12,166 nucleotides of DNA from an uncultured Lachnospiraceae bacterium (GTDB lineage: Bacteria; Bacillota; Clostridia; Lachnospirales; Lachnospiraceae): positions 1 to 12,166 of the forward strand of contig CAMWOK010000063.1 in assembly GCA_947175845.1 (NCBI GenBank), read 5' to 3'. Below, piece after piece: positions 1-6,732 of the stretch (position 1 is the stretch's first letter; the number at the start of each line of letters is the position of its first letter). A model generated the notes under the pieces. It ran no database searches. It was not told where the DNA came from and saw only the letters and a program-made list of their open reading frames with translations. The position numbers and the translations under genes were made by a program.

Positions 1-1926
1 CAGTCAGAGCCGTCAATGCCAGTACAGCTGTCAAAATCAGCGGAAAGTGAATCGGCTCCGCAGACGAATCCAGTATCACCAGTACAGCTGACAAAACCAA
101 CGGAAAGTGCATCGGAATCAACGACGCAGTTACAGCGGACAGAACCAGCACAAAACGCATTGACTCCGCAGTCGACTCCAATGTCGCCACTGCAGCCGCA
201 AGTACTGCCACACGCACCAGCGATACCCATGCCGCAGCCAAATCCGGCAGGAATGTCAGTGCCGCCGCAGTCGTTCTCACAACAGCCGCCACTGCAGGCG
301 CAAACGTTACCGCAACAGCCGCAGCAGTTTTACGCGTCCATGGACAATCAGCAGATGGGGCAAAATCCGATGGGATTTGGTCCGATGCAGGCTGTGCCGC
401 CCATCCAGGGTGCGCCGGCAGCCAAACCTAAGAAGAATAAGACGGGCCTTATCGTGGGCGTCCTGTGTGCCGCCGCGGTGGTCATTGTCATCGGTGCAGG
501 AGTGCTCCTTGCAAAGTCGCTTCTGGGGGGCAGTCCAAAGAAGCAGCTCGCAAAGGGGTTTGCGAACATGACAAGGGAGATGGCGGCCTATCAGAGCTCT
601 GTCGCGCAGGATGTCGGTCTTGAGGAGTTTAACAGGCTCAAAAGTGAGAAACCGATACATACCGACATGAATTTTTCGCTTACAGACCCGGAAGAGACGG
701 GCAGTTTCTCGAGCATTGATGTCGGTCTGGACGCTGTCACGGACTATCAGAATAAGGCCGCAGAGCTTGATGTGAGCGTGGGGGCATACGGATTTCACAT
801 GAATGTCGGCTCGGTTATCGCGGCGGACAATATGTTGTATGTCAGTGTGCCGCTTCTGTTTGAAGATACGGTGTACAGTCTGGATCTGACCAACCTGGGA
901 AGCGCATTCAACGCGTCCGCGTGGTCGGAACTGATGGAGGTGACTCTGCCGGAGGAGTATTCTCCACTGCTGTTTGAAGATATCAAAACAGAGGATGTCC
1001 TAGAGGCTGGCAGGCAGAGTGAGTTGGCGCAGATTTTGGAGAAGCAGGACAGCATTCTGGAAAATTCCATGACGTTTGAGCAGATCCAGGCAAAGCGCGA
1101 GTTTGCGTTTGACGGAGCGTCCGGGGCGTTTGGCGGTGTGCGCGTCACGATTGACAAGGATGCGTACAATGCAGTGCTAGAGGGAGTGTGCGACGATATC
1201 CTTGCAAGCGATTTTTACGCGGATTATATGAAGGGATACCAGATGGCATACAGCGAGGGATTTGAGGCGTTTCAGGAGGATGCCGATGAGGCTGTCAGGC
1301 AGATCTTCTCTGTCCGCTTTGAGCAGGATTTTGTCCTTGATTTTTACCTCGACAAGAAAGGGCGTATCATCAATATGTCCACACCTTTTGATATCGCAGT
1401 CTCGAGCCAGTATGTAGAGATGGATTCCGTTGCGATAGACATTGATTTTTCAGGAAAGGAGCGCGCGCTCGACTGCATTGACGGAGGCATTTACGTGCAG
1501 GCCGGCGATGAGATCCTGTATATGGGAATCTCACGGACGGCGGACATTACAGAGGATTTTTACAGTGAGAATCTGACCCTGAGCATTCAGGACAACAACA
1601 GTGATGACGAGATTACATTCTGGTATGCGAATGAATGGGGGTATGCCGATCATACCTTTGACCTTAACATTTCCATGGAAGTGCCCGGAAGCAGTATGGG
1701 ATTCACCGCGGACGGCGCATACACGGACATTGTGAAGGGGGAGGAGTACACCTTCCGGCTCAATCATGGCGCGCTCAAGATGGACGGAGAAGATTTTCTG
1801 CTGATGACCGGATCTGTCACGATGGAGCCGGGGGACAGCGTGGGCGATGTGCCTGAGAATGCTGTCAATATCCTTGAAATGAGTCAGTCAGAAATTATGG
1901 GACTGATATATGGAGCACTGTTTTGA
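1..1926 (+). CDS. Membrane-anchored protein with Pro/Gln-rich N-terminal tail (5' partial)
   Basis: I do not recognise a characterised family. The frame is open to the first base, and the first in-frame ATG (16) has no clear ribosome site and sits inside a repeat, so the true start probably lies upstream of the window. Numbering from that ATG, residues 1-135 are low-complexity, rich in Pro, Gln, Ser and Thr. A lysine cluster (about 136-142) then precedes one hydrophobic segment (about 143-167), which predicts a cytoplasmic N-terminus. The remaining roughly 470 residues are acidic, contain almost no Cys and read like an exported beta-rich domain. The layout resembles clostridial proteins with an N-terminal zinc ribbon, Pro-rich linker, one membrane helix and an extracellular domain; a zinc ribbon, if present, is off the window. 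The end overlaps or nearly abuts the permease gene, so the two are probably co-transcribed and may act together. Function is unknown; the coding call itself is secure. Confidence 0.85.
   Translation, partial: QSEPSMPVQLSKSAESESAPQTNPVSPVQLTKPTESASESTTQLQRTEPAQNALTPQSTPMSPLQPQVLPHAPAIPMPQPNPAGMSVPPQSFSQQPPLQAQTLPQQPQQFYASMDNQQMGQNPMGFGPMQAVPPIQGAPAAKPKKNKTGLIVGVLCAAAVVIVIGAGVLLAKSLLGGSPKKQLAKGFANMTREMAAYQSSVAQDVGLEEFNRLKSEKPIHTDMNFSLTDPEETGSFSSIDVGLDAVTDYQNKAAELDVSVGAYGFHMNVGSVIAADNMLYVSVPLLFEDTVYSLDLTNLGSAFNASAWSELMEVTLPEEYSPLLFEDIKTEDVLEAGRQSELAQILEKQDSILENSMTFEQIQAKREFAFDGASGAFGGVRVTIDKDAYNAVLEGVCDDILASDFYADYMKGYQMAYSEGFEAFQEDADEAVRQIFSVRFEQDFVLDFYLDKKGRIINMSTPFDIAVSSQYVEMDSVAIDIDFSGKERALDCIDGGIYVQAGDEILYMGISRTADITEDFYSENLTLSIQDNNSDDEITFWYANEWGYADHTFDLNISMEVPGSSMGFTADGAYTDIVKGEEYTFRLNHGALKMDGEDFLLMTGSVTMEPGDSVGDVPENAVNILEMSQSEIMGLIYGALF
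19..162 (+). repeat. 60-nt-period direct repeats inside the Pro/Gln-rich tail
   Basis: Positions 19-55 and 79-115 match at 33 of 37 bases with an offset of exactly 60 nt, i.e. 20 codons. Both encode a PVQL(S/T)K-x-(A/T)ES motif. A third, more degenerate copy starts near 127 (QLQRTEPAQ). The array may begin upstream of the window. It encodes the linker between the missing N-terminus and the membrane helix. Confidence 0.7.
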
Positions 1927-4072
1927 CGATATGAAAAAGAATAGAAAAATTACCTGGTTACAAATGGAATACCGGAGGGCGCATGTCATGCTGCCCTCCA
2001 TTTTGCACAGGGCAATGATACTGGCGGCTGTGTGTCTGGCGGCGGCCGGTGTGATTGCTTTTTGTGTAGGCGTTTTTCAGGGGAAGAATCCCGACCGGCA
2101 GAAGCTCAGGATAGGATACACGGCACAGGAGAACAAAATGACAAATCTGGCAGTCGCGTACGTGCAGGGCATGGAGTCCTTTCAGAGTCTCTGCAGCCTG
2201 GAGGCGGTCGCGGAGCAGGAGGGAAAACAGATGCTGGAAAGCGGGGAGCTGTCCGCGCTGGTCGTGCTCCCGGAGGATGTCGTCAACGAGATTCTCTCCG
2301 GAAGCAACACGCCTGCTACACTGTACCTGCCGGGAGAAGGCGGGCGCGCTGCTTCCGGCGGTGCGGGGGCTGTGGGCAGCCTGCTCTTCGAGGAGCTGGC
2401 CGCGGCGGCGATGGGGATGCTCGGCACCGCGCAGGCGGAGATCTATGCGTCGGGCGCGCTGCTGCAAAAGCTCGCAGAAACGTACGGTGCGGAGGCTGTG
2501 CTGTCGGGGAATGACATACTGCAGGGGATGTATGATGACATCAACCAGTTCAATCTTGCGGCCGCGGCGGGCAGGGAAGCACAGTTTCAGGTCAAGACAC
2601 TGTCACTGACGGAGAATGATACGTATGCCGTCTACTATGGAAGTGCATTTTTGACGGTGTATGTGATGCTGGGCGGCCTTTTTCTGGGCGGTTATTGTAA
2701 GCGCAGCAGTTTGCAGCAGACGATGGCGGACCGGCGCGTCGGCGTCGGGTACGCTGTGCAGCTTGGCGCGCGATGCCTTTCCGGGGCGCGGCTGATGCTG
2801 GTGGTGACGCTGCTGCCGTTTCTGGCATTTGTGATACCGCAGGTGCGGGAGGTGCTGTCAGTCGCCATCTCATTCAAAGGGATGTTTTGCCTGATTTTCA
2901 TCATCTATTTTATGACCATTTACTACATGTTTCTGTATCAGATTGTGGAGAAGCGTGAGTCGGCGCTGGTGGTCATAGGCGCAGCAGCCGTGATACAGGC
3001 GTATCTGTCGGGCTGCCTGATTCCGTCGGTGCTGCTGCCAGGGGCGGTCCGGGCGGTTGGCAGGCTCCTGCCGTCGTCGATGGTCAAACAGGGATTTACC
3101 ATTCTGTTTACAGGCAATGATCAGGCGTTTTCCTATGTGGCGGCCGGGCTTTTTGCGTGGGGAGCGTTCCTGTATCTGTGCACGGTGCTGTCCATGCGTC
3201 TTGGGGAGCGGAACCGGTCTGCCGCGGACAGACTGCAGGCGTCTGCCGGGACGTACCGCATTCCATCTCTTTGCATGGTGCTGCTGCGGCGCCTGCTGCG
3301 CAGAAAGAGCATGTGGTTCAGCCTTGGTTTTGTCGCGGTGCTGTCCGCGGTCATCCTGCAGATGGAACAGCGATCGGACATTCAAATCCGCGCGGCGGTC
3401 TACGACGCGTCAGGAGAATACGAAGCGCTGCTGGGCGCGTATGAAGGCGTGGTTGCGTTTGAGCTGTGCGGCAGTGACGAGGCTGTGCGCCGCGCGGTGC
3501 TGCGGGGCGAAGCTGAGTGCGGTTATGTGCTTCCGGAAACGCTGGGGGAGGACATGAAGGCCCTGCGCGCAAAGCGGGAGATTCTTGTGTATCAGCGCGC
3601 GGACGCGGTGGCGGTGCCCGTCGTGAACGAGATATTGTTCGAGCGGATTTTCCGCAGGGTGTCCTTTGACTGGTTTGCGGACTACCTTGCACAACAGCCT
3701 GCCGTGACGGCGTCGGGAGTGGATGCAAAGGCGCTGAGGGCGCTGGCGGCGGAGTGCTTTGACGGGGAGCTTCTGGCAGGCACGACCTTCCGCCTGGAAA
3801 TACGGCGGCTCGATACCCGGGATGCAGGTGCGCCGCCGCAGGACAGCGCTGAGCAGGACGCGCGTCAGAGAACCATGTATCCGGTGTATCTGGTCGCCGC
3901 TGCCGCGGTGGGATTGTGTGTGCTGCAGGGCGCCGTGCAGGTGGTGACAGATGTGCGGGACAAGAATTTTTATAAGCGCAGCCGCCTGGCGGTGTCCGCG
4001 CTCACGCTGCTTTTGCCGACGGCGCTGGGACTGCTGTGCGCGCTGGTGATTCTGGGCACGGCGCGGTGGTAG
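1910..4072 (+). CDS. ABC-2-type transporter permease-like membrane protein, internally duplicated
   Basis: This is probably the membrane subunit of an ABC-2 exporter (ABC2_membrane_3 / YhgE-like layout). The first half has a helix at about 35-56, an extracytoplasmic domain at about 60-235 with the typical GELSALVVLPEDV stretch, then five helices (about 240-262, 291-310, 323-345, 350-375, 405-427). The second half repeats the plan: helix 466-484, a domain with the matching GEAECGYVLPETL stretch (533-545), then only two helices (656-679, 692-715) before the stop, so it lacks the last helices of the first half. There are no Walker motifs and no ATPase gene in view. The start is uncertain. ATG 1910 overlaps the upstream gene by 17 nt and has a weak GGGA 7 nt away. 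ATG 1931 (residue 8, MKKNRK) lies 4 nt after that gene's stop with GGAG about 15 nt away. Transported substrate unknown. Confidence 0.85.
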   Translation: MEHCFDDMKKNRKITWLQMEYRRAHVMLPSILHRAMILAAVCLAAAGVIAFCVGVFQGKNPDRQKLRIGYTAQENKMTNLAVAYVQGMESFQSLCSLEAVAEQEGKQMLESGELSALVVLPEDVVNEILSGSNTPATLYLPGEGGRAASGGAGAVGSLLFEELAAAAMGMLGTAQAEIYASGALLQKLAETYGAEAVLSGNDILQGMYDDINQFNLAAAAGREAQFQVKTLSLTENDTYAVYYGSAFLTVYVMLGGLFLGGYCKRSSLQQTMADRRVGVGYAVQLGARCLSGARLMLVVTLLPFLAFVIPQVREVLSVAISFKGMFCLIFIIYFMTIYYMFLYQIVEKRESALVVIGAAAVIQAYLSGCLIPSVLLPGAVRAVGRLLPSSMVKQGFTILFTGNDQAFSYVAAGLFAWGAFLYLCTVLSMRLGERNRSAADRLQASAGTYRIPSLCMVLLRRLLRRKSMWFSLGFVAVLSAVILQMEQRSDIQIRAAVYDASGEYEALLGAYEGVVAFELCGSDEAVRRAVLRGEAECGYVLPETLGEDMKALRAKREILVYQRADAVAVPVVNEILFERIFRRVSFDWFADYLAQQPAVTASGVDAKALRALAAECFDGELLAGTTFRLEIRRLDTRDAGAPPQDSAEQDARQRTMYPVYLVAAAAVGLCVLQGAVQVVTDVRDKNFYKRSRLAVSALTLLLPTALGLLCALVILGTARW

Positions 4073-4180
4073 CAGTACGAGTTTATTATGTCTGCAGGGA
4101 TGTTAGCAGTGTTGATTTATTGTCGGAAGATTAGATGCGCCAAGAAGGGGTATGGGCGTGTGACATGTATTGACCCATGA
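4073..4180 (+). other. In-frame continuation after the permease stop codon
   Basis: After the TAG at 4070-4072 the same frame stays open for 35 codons to TGA 4178-4180. The conceptual peptide contains a hydrophobic stretch (FIMSAGMLAVLIYC) followed by a basic tail (RKIRCAKKGYGR), which looks like a membrane helix with a positive inside end. The third codon positions are much less GC-rich than in the permease, so it may be decaying sequence or chance. No terminator is visible here. Confidence 0.35.
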
Positions 4181-4194
4181 AGAAATACGACTAA

Positions 4195-4213
4195 TCCTAT
4201 TGACTTTCTAGGA
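4195..4213. promoter_or_regulatory. Putative Rrf2/IscR operator overlapping the -35 box
   Basis: TCCTA (4195-4199) and TAGGA (4209-4213) form a perfect inverted repeat with a 9-bp spacer that covers the whole -35 box. Rrf2-family dimers bind inverted repeats of about this size, and several Gram-positive members bind sites with TCCTA/TAGGA-type arms. The position directly upstream of an IscR-like gene implies repression of its own operon. Binding is inferred, not shown. Confidence 0.55.
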
Positions 4214-4228
4214 AATAAGTGCTATAAA
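4200..4228 (+). promoter_or_regulatory. Sigma-A-type promoter of iscR-nifS-nifU
   Basis: A -35 box TTGACT (4200-4205) is separated by exactly 17 bp from a -10 box TATAAA (4223-4228). Transcription should start near 4235, leaving a leader of about 75 nt before the iscR start at 4310. No other promoter-like pair of this quality lies between the permease and iscR; a TTGACC at 4170 lacks a good partner. Confidence 0.75.
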
Positions 4229-4298
4229 TGAACTATGTAAAACGGCAGCACGAAAGCGCAGGAATAGTTCGGGAAATTATTCCGGGAAATGCAGGAAC

Positions 4299-4304
4299 AG
4301 GGGG
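4299..4304 (+). promoter_or_regulatory. Ribosome binding site that decides the iscR start
   Basis: AGGGGG lies 5 nt before ATG 4310. The upstream in-frame ATG at 4289 has only a GGGAA immediately against it. Combined with the family's usual N-terminus (M-x-LSTKGRYA), this favours 4310. Confidence 0.6.
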
Positions 4305-4309
4305 CAAAT

Positions 4310-4744
4310 ATGATCCTATCGACAAAGGGGCGCTATGCCCTGCGGATTATGCTGGACCTTGCGGGCCACATAGGACAGACGGTCAAATTAAAAGATATCG
4401 CGTCCAGACAAGAGATATCTGAGAAATATATGGAGCAGATTATCGCGGTGCTGAACAGGGCGGGGTACGTGCGGAGCACCCGCGGTGCGCAGGGCGGATA
4501 CCAGCTTGTGCGGCCGCCGCAGGACTACACGGTCGGCATGATTCTCCGGCTGACAGAAGGGTCGCTTGCGCCTGTGGAGTGCCTTGCCGGGAACGCACCA
4601 GCCTGCGAGCGGGAGAGCAGATGTGCGACCGTCGAGCTGTACCGGCGCATGTATGAGGCGGTGAACAGCGTTATCGACACGACCACGCTGCAGGATCTGG
4701 TCGATACCGAGCACAAAAAAACTGTGGACAATCCATTACAATAG
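4310..4744 (+). CDS. iscR: Rrf2-family Fe-S-sensing transcriptional regulator (IscR-like)
   Basis: This is a cytoplasmic DNA-binding regulator of 144 residues, normal length for Rrf2. It opens with the family signature MILSTKGRYALRIMLDLA. A winged helix-turn-helix follows: recognition region around 26-50 (LKDIASRQEISEKYMEQII) and wing at 56-66 (STRGAQGGYQL). Three cysteines (Cys91, Cys99, Cys105) occupy the place where IscR binds a 2Fe-2S cluster; the cysteine regulator CymR, the main alternative, normally lacks them. It stands first in an operon with nifS (39 nt downstream) and nifU, so it most likely senses cluster supply and controls the operon through the operator over its own -35 box. 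Start 4310 is preferred over in-frame ATG 4289 because of the ribosome site and the N-terminal signature. Confidence 0.9.
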   Translation: MILSTKGRYALRIMLDLAGHIGQTVKLKDIASRQEISEKYMEQIIAVLNRAGYVRSTRGAQGGYQLVRPPQDYTVGMILRLTEGSLAPVECLAGNAPACERESRCATVELYRRMYEAVNSVIDTTTLQDLVDTEHKKTVDNPLQ

Positions 4745-4757
4745 ACTCTCCGAGTCT
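4743..4757 (+). other. Small hairpin between iscR and nifS
   Basis: AGACTC and GAGTCT pair as a perfect 6-bp stem with a 3-nt loop, overlapping the iscR stop codon and ending 10 nt before the nifS ribosome site. No T-run follows, so it is not a terminator. It could be an mRNA processing or stability element, or chance. Confidence 0.35.
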
Positions 4758-4783
4758 TGTACCGAATGAGGAGTGATTAAATT

Positions 4784-5971
4784 ATGATATATCTGGACAA
4801 TGCGGCGACGACGAGGATGCCGGAGGACGTATTCGAGGCAATGAAGCCGTATTTCTGTGAACAGTATGCCAACCCGTCCGCAATCTACAGCTTTGCGGGC
4901 GGCGCGGCGCGGGCGGTGGACGCCGCCCGCAGAACCATTGCCGCGTCTATCGGGGCTGAGCCCGGCGAGATCTACTTTACCGCGGGCGGCAGCGAGTCCG
5001 ACAACTGGGCGGTGAAGGCGGCGGCACAGAGCTGCCAGAACAAAGGAAAGCACATCATCACCTCCACAATCGAGCACCACGCGGTGCTGCACACCTGCCA
5101 GGCACTTGAGAAGCAGGGGTATGAGGTCACGTATGTGAATGTGGACGAGTGCGGAGTGATAAAGCTTGACGAGCTTGCGGCTGCAATCCGGCTCGACACT
5201 GTGCTTATCACAGTGATGACGGCAAACAACGAGATAGGGACGATACAGCCGATAGCGGAGATTGGAGCGCTCGCCAGAAAGAACGGGATCCTGTTTCACA
5301 CGGACGCGGTGCAGGCATACGGGCATATCCCGCTGGATGTGGATGCGTGCAATATCGACATGCTCAGCGCCAGCGGCCACAAGTTTCATGGCCCCAAGGG
5401 CGTCGGGTTTCTCTACATCCGCAAGGGGGTGCGCGTGGGCGCATTTGTGCACGGCGGCGCACAGGAGCGCGCACGGCGGGCAGGAACGCTCAACACACCG
5501 GGGATTGTGGGGATGGGAACCGCGGCGGCGCGGGCGGTGGACGGCCTTGCAGCGCGCATGGAAAAGGAGACTGCGCTGCGGGATTACCTGATACAAAAGG
5601 TGCTTGAAAAGGTGCCTTACAGCAGGCTCAACGGCCATGCGGCGGACAGGCTTCCAAACAATGCGAATTTCTGTTTTCGTTTTATAGAAGGCGAGTCGCT
5701 GCTGATCCTGCTCGACCAGGAAGGCATCTGTGCATCCTCGGGTTCCGCGTGCACGTCTGGATCGCTCGACCCGTCCCATGTGCTGCTTGCGATCGGACTG
5801 CCGCACGAGATCGCACACGGCTCCCTGCGGCTGACCCTCTCGGAGGAGAATACGCGGGAAGAGATTGATTTCACGGTGGATGCGATAAAAAAGATTGTGG
5901 AGCGGCTGCGTTCGATGTCGCCGCTCTATGAGGATTTTGTGAAGGAGGGCAGAGCGGCAAATGTACAGTGA
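4784..5971 (+). CDS. nifS: Cysteine desulfurase (NifS/IscS class, clostridial type)
   Basis: This PLP enzyme converts L-cysteine to alanine and leaves a persulfide on its active-site cysteine, which it hands to the NifU scaffold. It has 395 residues, full length for the class. Visible landmarks are the N-terminal YLDNAATT (3-10), the EHHAV histidine region (97-101) that stacks on PLP, HTDAVQ (172-177) with Asp174 and Gln177, the PLP lysine Lys200 in SGHKFHGPKG, and catalytic Cys323 in SSGSACTSG on a mobile loop of class I type. GAGGAG 10 nt upstream supports ATG 4784. It lies 39 nt after iscR, and its end overlaps nifU by 11 nt, which suggests translational coupling of donor and acceptor. No missing residues or frame damage seen. 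Confidence 0.97.
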   Translation: MIYLDNAATTRMPEDVFEAMKPYFCEQYANPSAIYSFAGGAARAVDAARRTIAASIGAEPGEIYFTAGGSESDNWAVKAAAQSCQNKGKHIITSTIEHHAVLHTCQALEKQGYEVTYVNVDECGVIKLDELAAAIRLDTVLITVMTANNEIGTIQPIAEIGALARKNGILFHTDAVQAYGHIPLDVDACNIDMLSASGHKFHGPKGVGFLYIRKGVRVGAFVHGGAQERARRAGTLNTPGIVGMGTAAARAVDGLAARMEKETALRDYLIQKVLEKVPYSRLNGHAADRLPNNANFCFRFIEGESLLILLDQEGICASSGSACTSGSLDPSHVLLAIGLPHEIAHGSLRLTLSEENTREEIDFTVDAIKKIVERLRSMSPLYEDFVKEGRAANVQ

Positions 5972-6401
5972 GAAAGTGATGGACCATTTTAACAATCCGC
6001 GCAATGTAGGAGAGCTGGAAAACCCAAGCGGGGTGGGAACCGTCGGAAACGCAAAGTGCGGGGATATCATGCGCATGTATCTCGACATCGACGGGAACGG
6101 CATCATACAGGAGGCGCGGTTCAAGACCTTCGGCTGCGGCGCGGCGGTTGCGACCAGCAGCATGGCGACGGAGCTTGTGAAGGGAAAGACGATACAGCAG
6201 GCGCTTGCTGTGACCAACAGGGCGGTCATGGAGGCGCTCGACGGACTGCCGCCCGCCAAGGTGCACTGCTCCCTGCTCGCGGAGGAGGCAATCCACGCCG
6301 CGCTGTGGGATTACGCGCAGAAGCACGGCATTGTGATAGAAGGGCTCGAGAAGCCCGTCAGCGATATCGAGGAAAAGACGCAGGAAGAGGAGTATTCATA
6401 A
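5961..6401 (+). CDS. nifU: Fe-S cluster assembly scaffold NifU/IscU (clostridial type)
   Basis: This is the scaffold on which new Fe-S clusters are built from NifS-derived sulfur before transfer to target proteins. The 146 residues cover the whole IscU domain, with the three cluster cysteines Cys33 (NAKCGD, with the conserved Asp35), Cys59 (FGCGAA) and Cys103 (VHCSLLAEEA). A short acidic C-terminal tail (DIEEKTQEEEYS) follows; the NFU and central ferredoxin domains of nitrogen-fixation NifU are absent. ATG 5961 lies inside the nifS end, with GGAGG about 12 nt upstream. No hscA, hscB, ferredoxin or A-type carrier gene follows, as is usual for the simple clostridial arrangement, and a strong terminator closes the operon. 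Confidence 0.96.
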   Translation: MYSEKVMDHFNNPRNVGELENPSGVGTVGNAKCGDIMRMYLDIDGNGIIQEARFKTFGCGAAVATSSMATELVKGKTIQQALAVTNRAVMEALDGLPPAKVHCSLLAEEAIHAALWDYAQKHGIVIEGLEKPVSDIEEKTQEEEYS

Positions 6402-6410
6402 CTGTATCAG

Positions 6411-6446
6411 AGGCTGCCGGCATGATCATGTCCCGGCAGCCTTTTT
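6411..6446 (+). terminator. Intrinsic terminator of the iscR-nifS-nifU operon
   Basis: AGGCTGCCGG (6411-6420) pairs perfectly with CCGGCAGCCT (6433-6442), a 10-bp GC-rich stem with a 12-nt loop followed by a run of five T (6442-6446). The loop contains the 10-bp palindrome CATGATCATG. It sits 9 nt after the nifU stop. Confidence 0.92.
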
Positions 6447-6559
6447 GTGCACCGTCCTGTGCAATGGAACGATATTGCTATCCCCATTCAGTTTCACAGT
6501 CAATTTGGAAGTTCTGTTGAAACGGCAACATATTTTTCACAAAAATTACATAAAATTTA

Positions 6560-6588
6560 TTGATAACCATGACAATATGCACTATACT
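6560..6588 (+). promoter_or_regulatory. Promoter of the sulfur-reductase fusion gene
   Basis: A -35 box TTGATA (6560-6565) and a -10 box TATACT (6583-6588) are spaced 17 bp apart in an AT-rich stretch that stands out from the GC-rich surroundings. Transcription should begin near 6595. Upstream, 6447-6559 holds no gene; the only symmetric element seen there is TGTTG-N6-CAACA (6515-6530). Confidence 0.75.
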
Positions 6589-6594
6589 ATTACT

Positions 6595-6732
6595 TATATG
6601 AGTCTGCCGGACTGATAGCAGGTCCGCTGGCTGGATTTTTGGATAAAAATTTTGTCAGATGTGCACAATCGGCGGCAGATTCTGTCGGAAAAAGGTTTCG
6701 ACAGAGCATAATAGTATATAGGAGGACAAGCG
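6595..6732 (+). promoter_or_regulatory. Structured 5' leader of the sulfur-reductase gene
   Basis: The predicted leader is about 135 nt and carries several complementary pairs. A long-range helix AGTCTGCCG (6601-6609) with CGGCAGATT (6673-6681) has one G-U pair. Inside it lie CGGAC/GTCCG (6608-6612 with 6622-6626) and ATTTTT/AAAAAT (6635-6640 with 6645-6650). A separate hairpin TCTGTCG/CGACAGA (6681-6687 with 6699-6705) shares a base with the long-range helix. No T-run follows any stem, so transcription attenuation is not evident; control of translation would be possible. I recognise no known riboswitch class or T-box. The ribosome site GGAGG (6721-6725) is 7 nt before the start codon. Confidence 0.4.

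Noticed and set aside
19..162. Repeats as a CRISPR array or mobile-element end
   Set aside because: The copies are in frame, diverged, encode a low-complexity linker and have no unique spacers or cas genes.
4170..4198. Possible second promoter with TTGACC at 4170
   Set aside because: No acceptable -10 box lies 16-18 bp downstream; the best is TAATCC.
4289..4309. Longer iscR form starting at ATG 4289
   Set aside because: Seven extra residues (MQEQGAN) are not typical of Rrf2 proteins, and the ribosome site AGGGGG is placed for ATG 4310.
4228..4422. A 64-codon plus-strand frame starting just before iscR
   Set aside because: Its ATG overlaps the -10 box of the iscR promoter, so it would not be transcribed from its start, and it overlaps iscR in another frame.
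4743..4757. Hairpin after iscR as a terminator
   Set aside because: The stem is only 6 bp and no T-run follows; nifS begins 27 nt later with a strong ribosome site.
4736..6259. A 507-codon open frame on the minus strand across nifS and nifU
   Set aside because: It is fully antisense to two clearly functional enzymes, its translation is rich in Arg, His and Cys with no recognisable domain, and no ribosome site or promoter is evident. GC-rich codon use on the plus strand keeps the opposite frame open.
6601..6732. Known riboswitch or T-box in the sulfur-reductase leader
   Set aside because: I see no T-box consensus, no SAM- or cobalamin-type core and no terminator hairpin, so only an unnamed structured leader is claimed.
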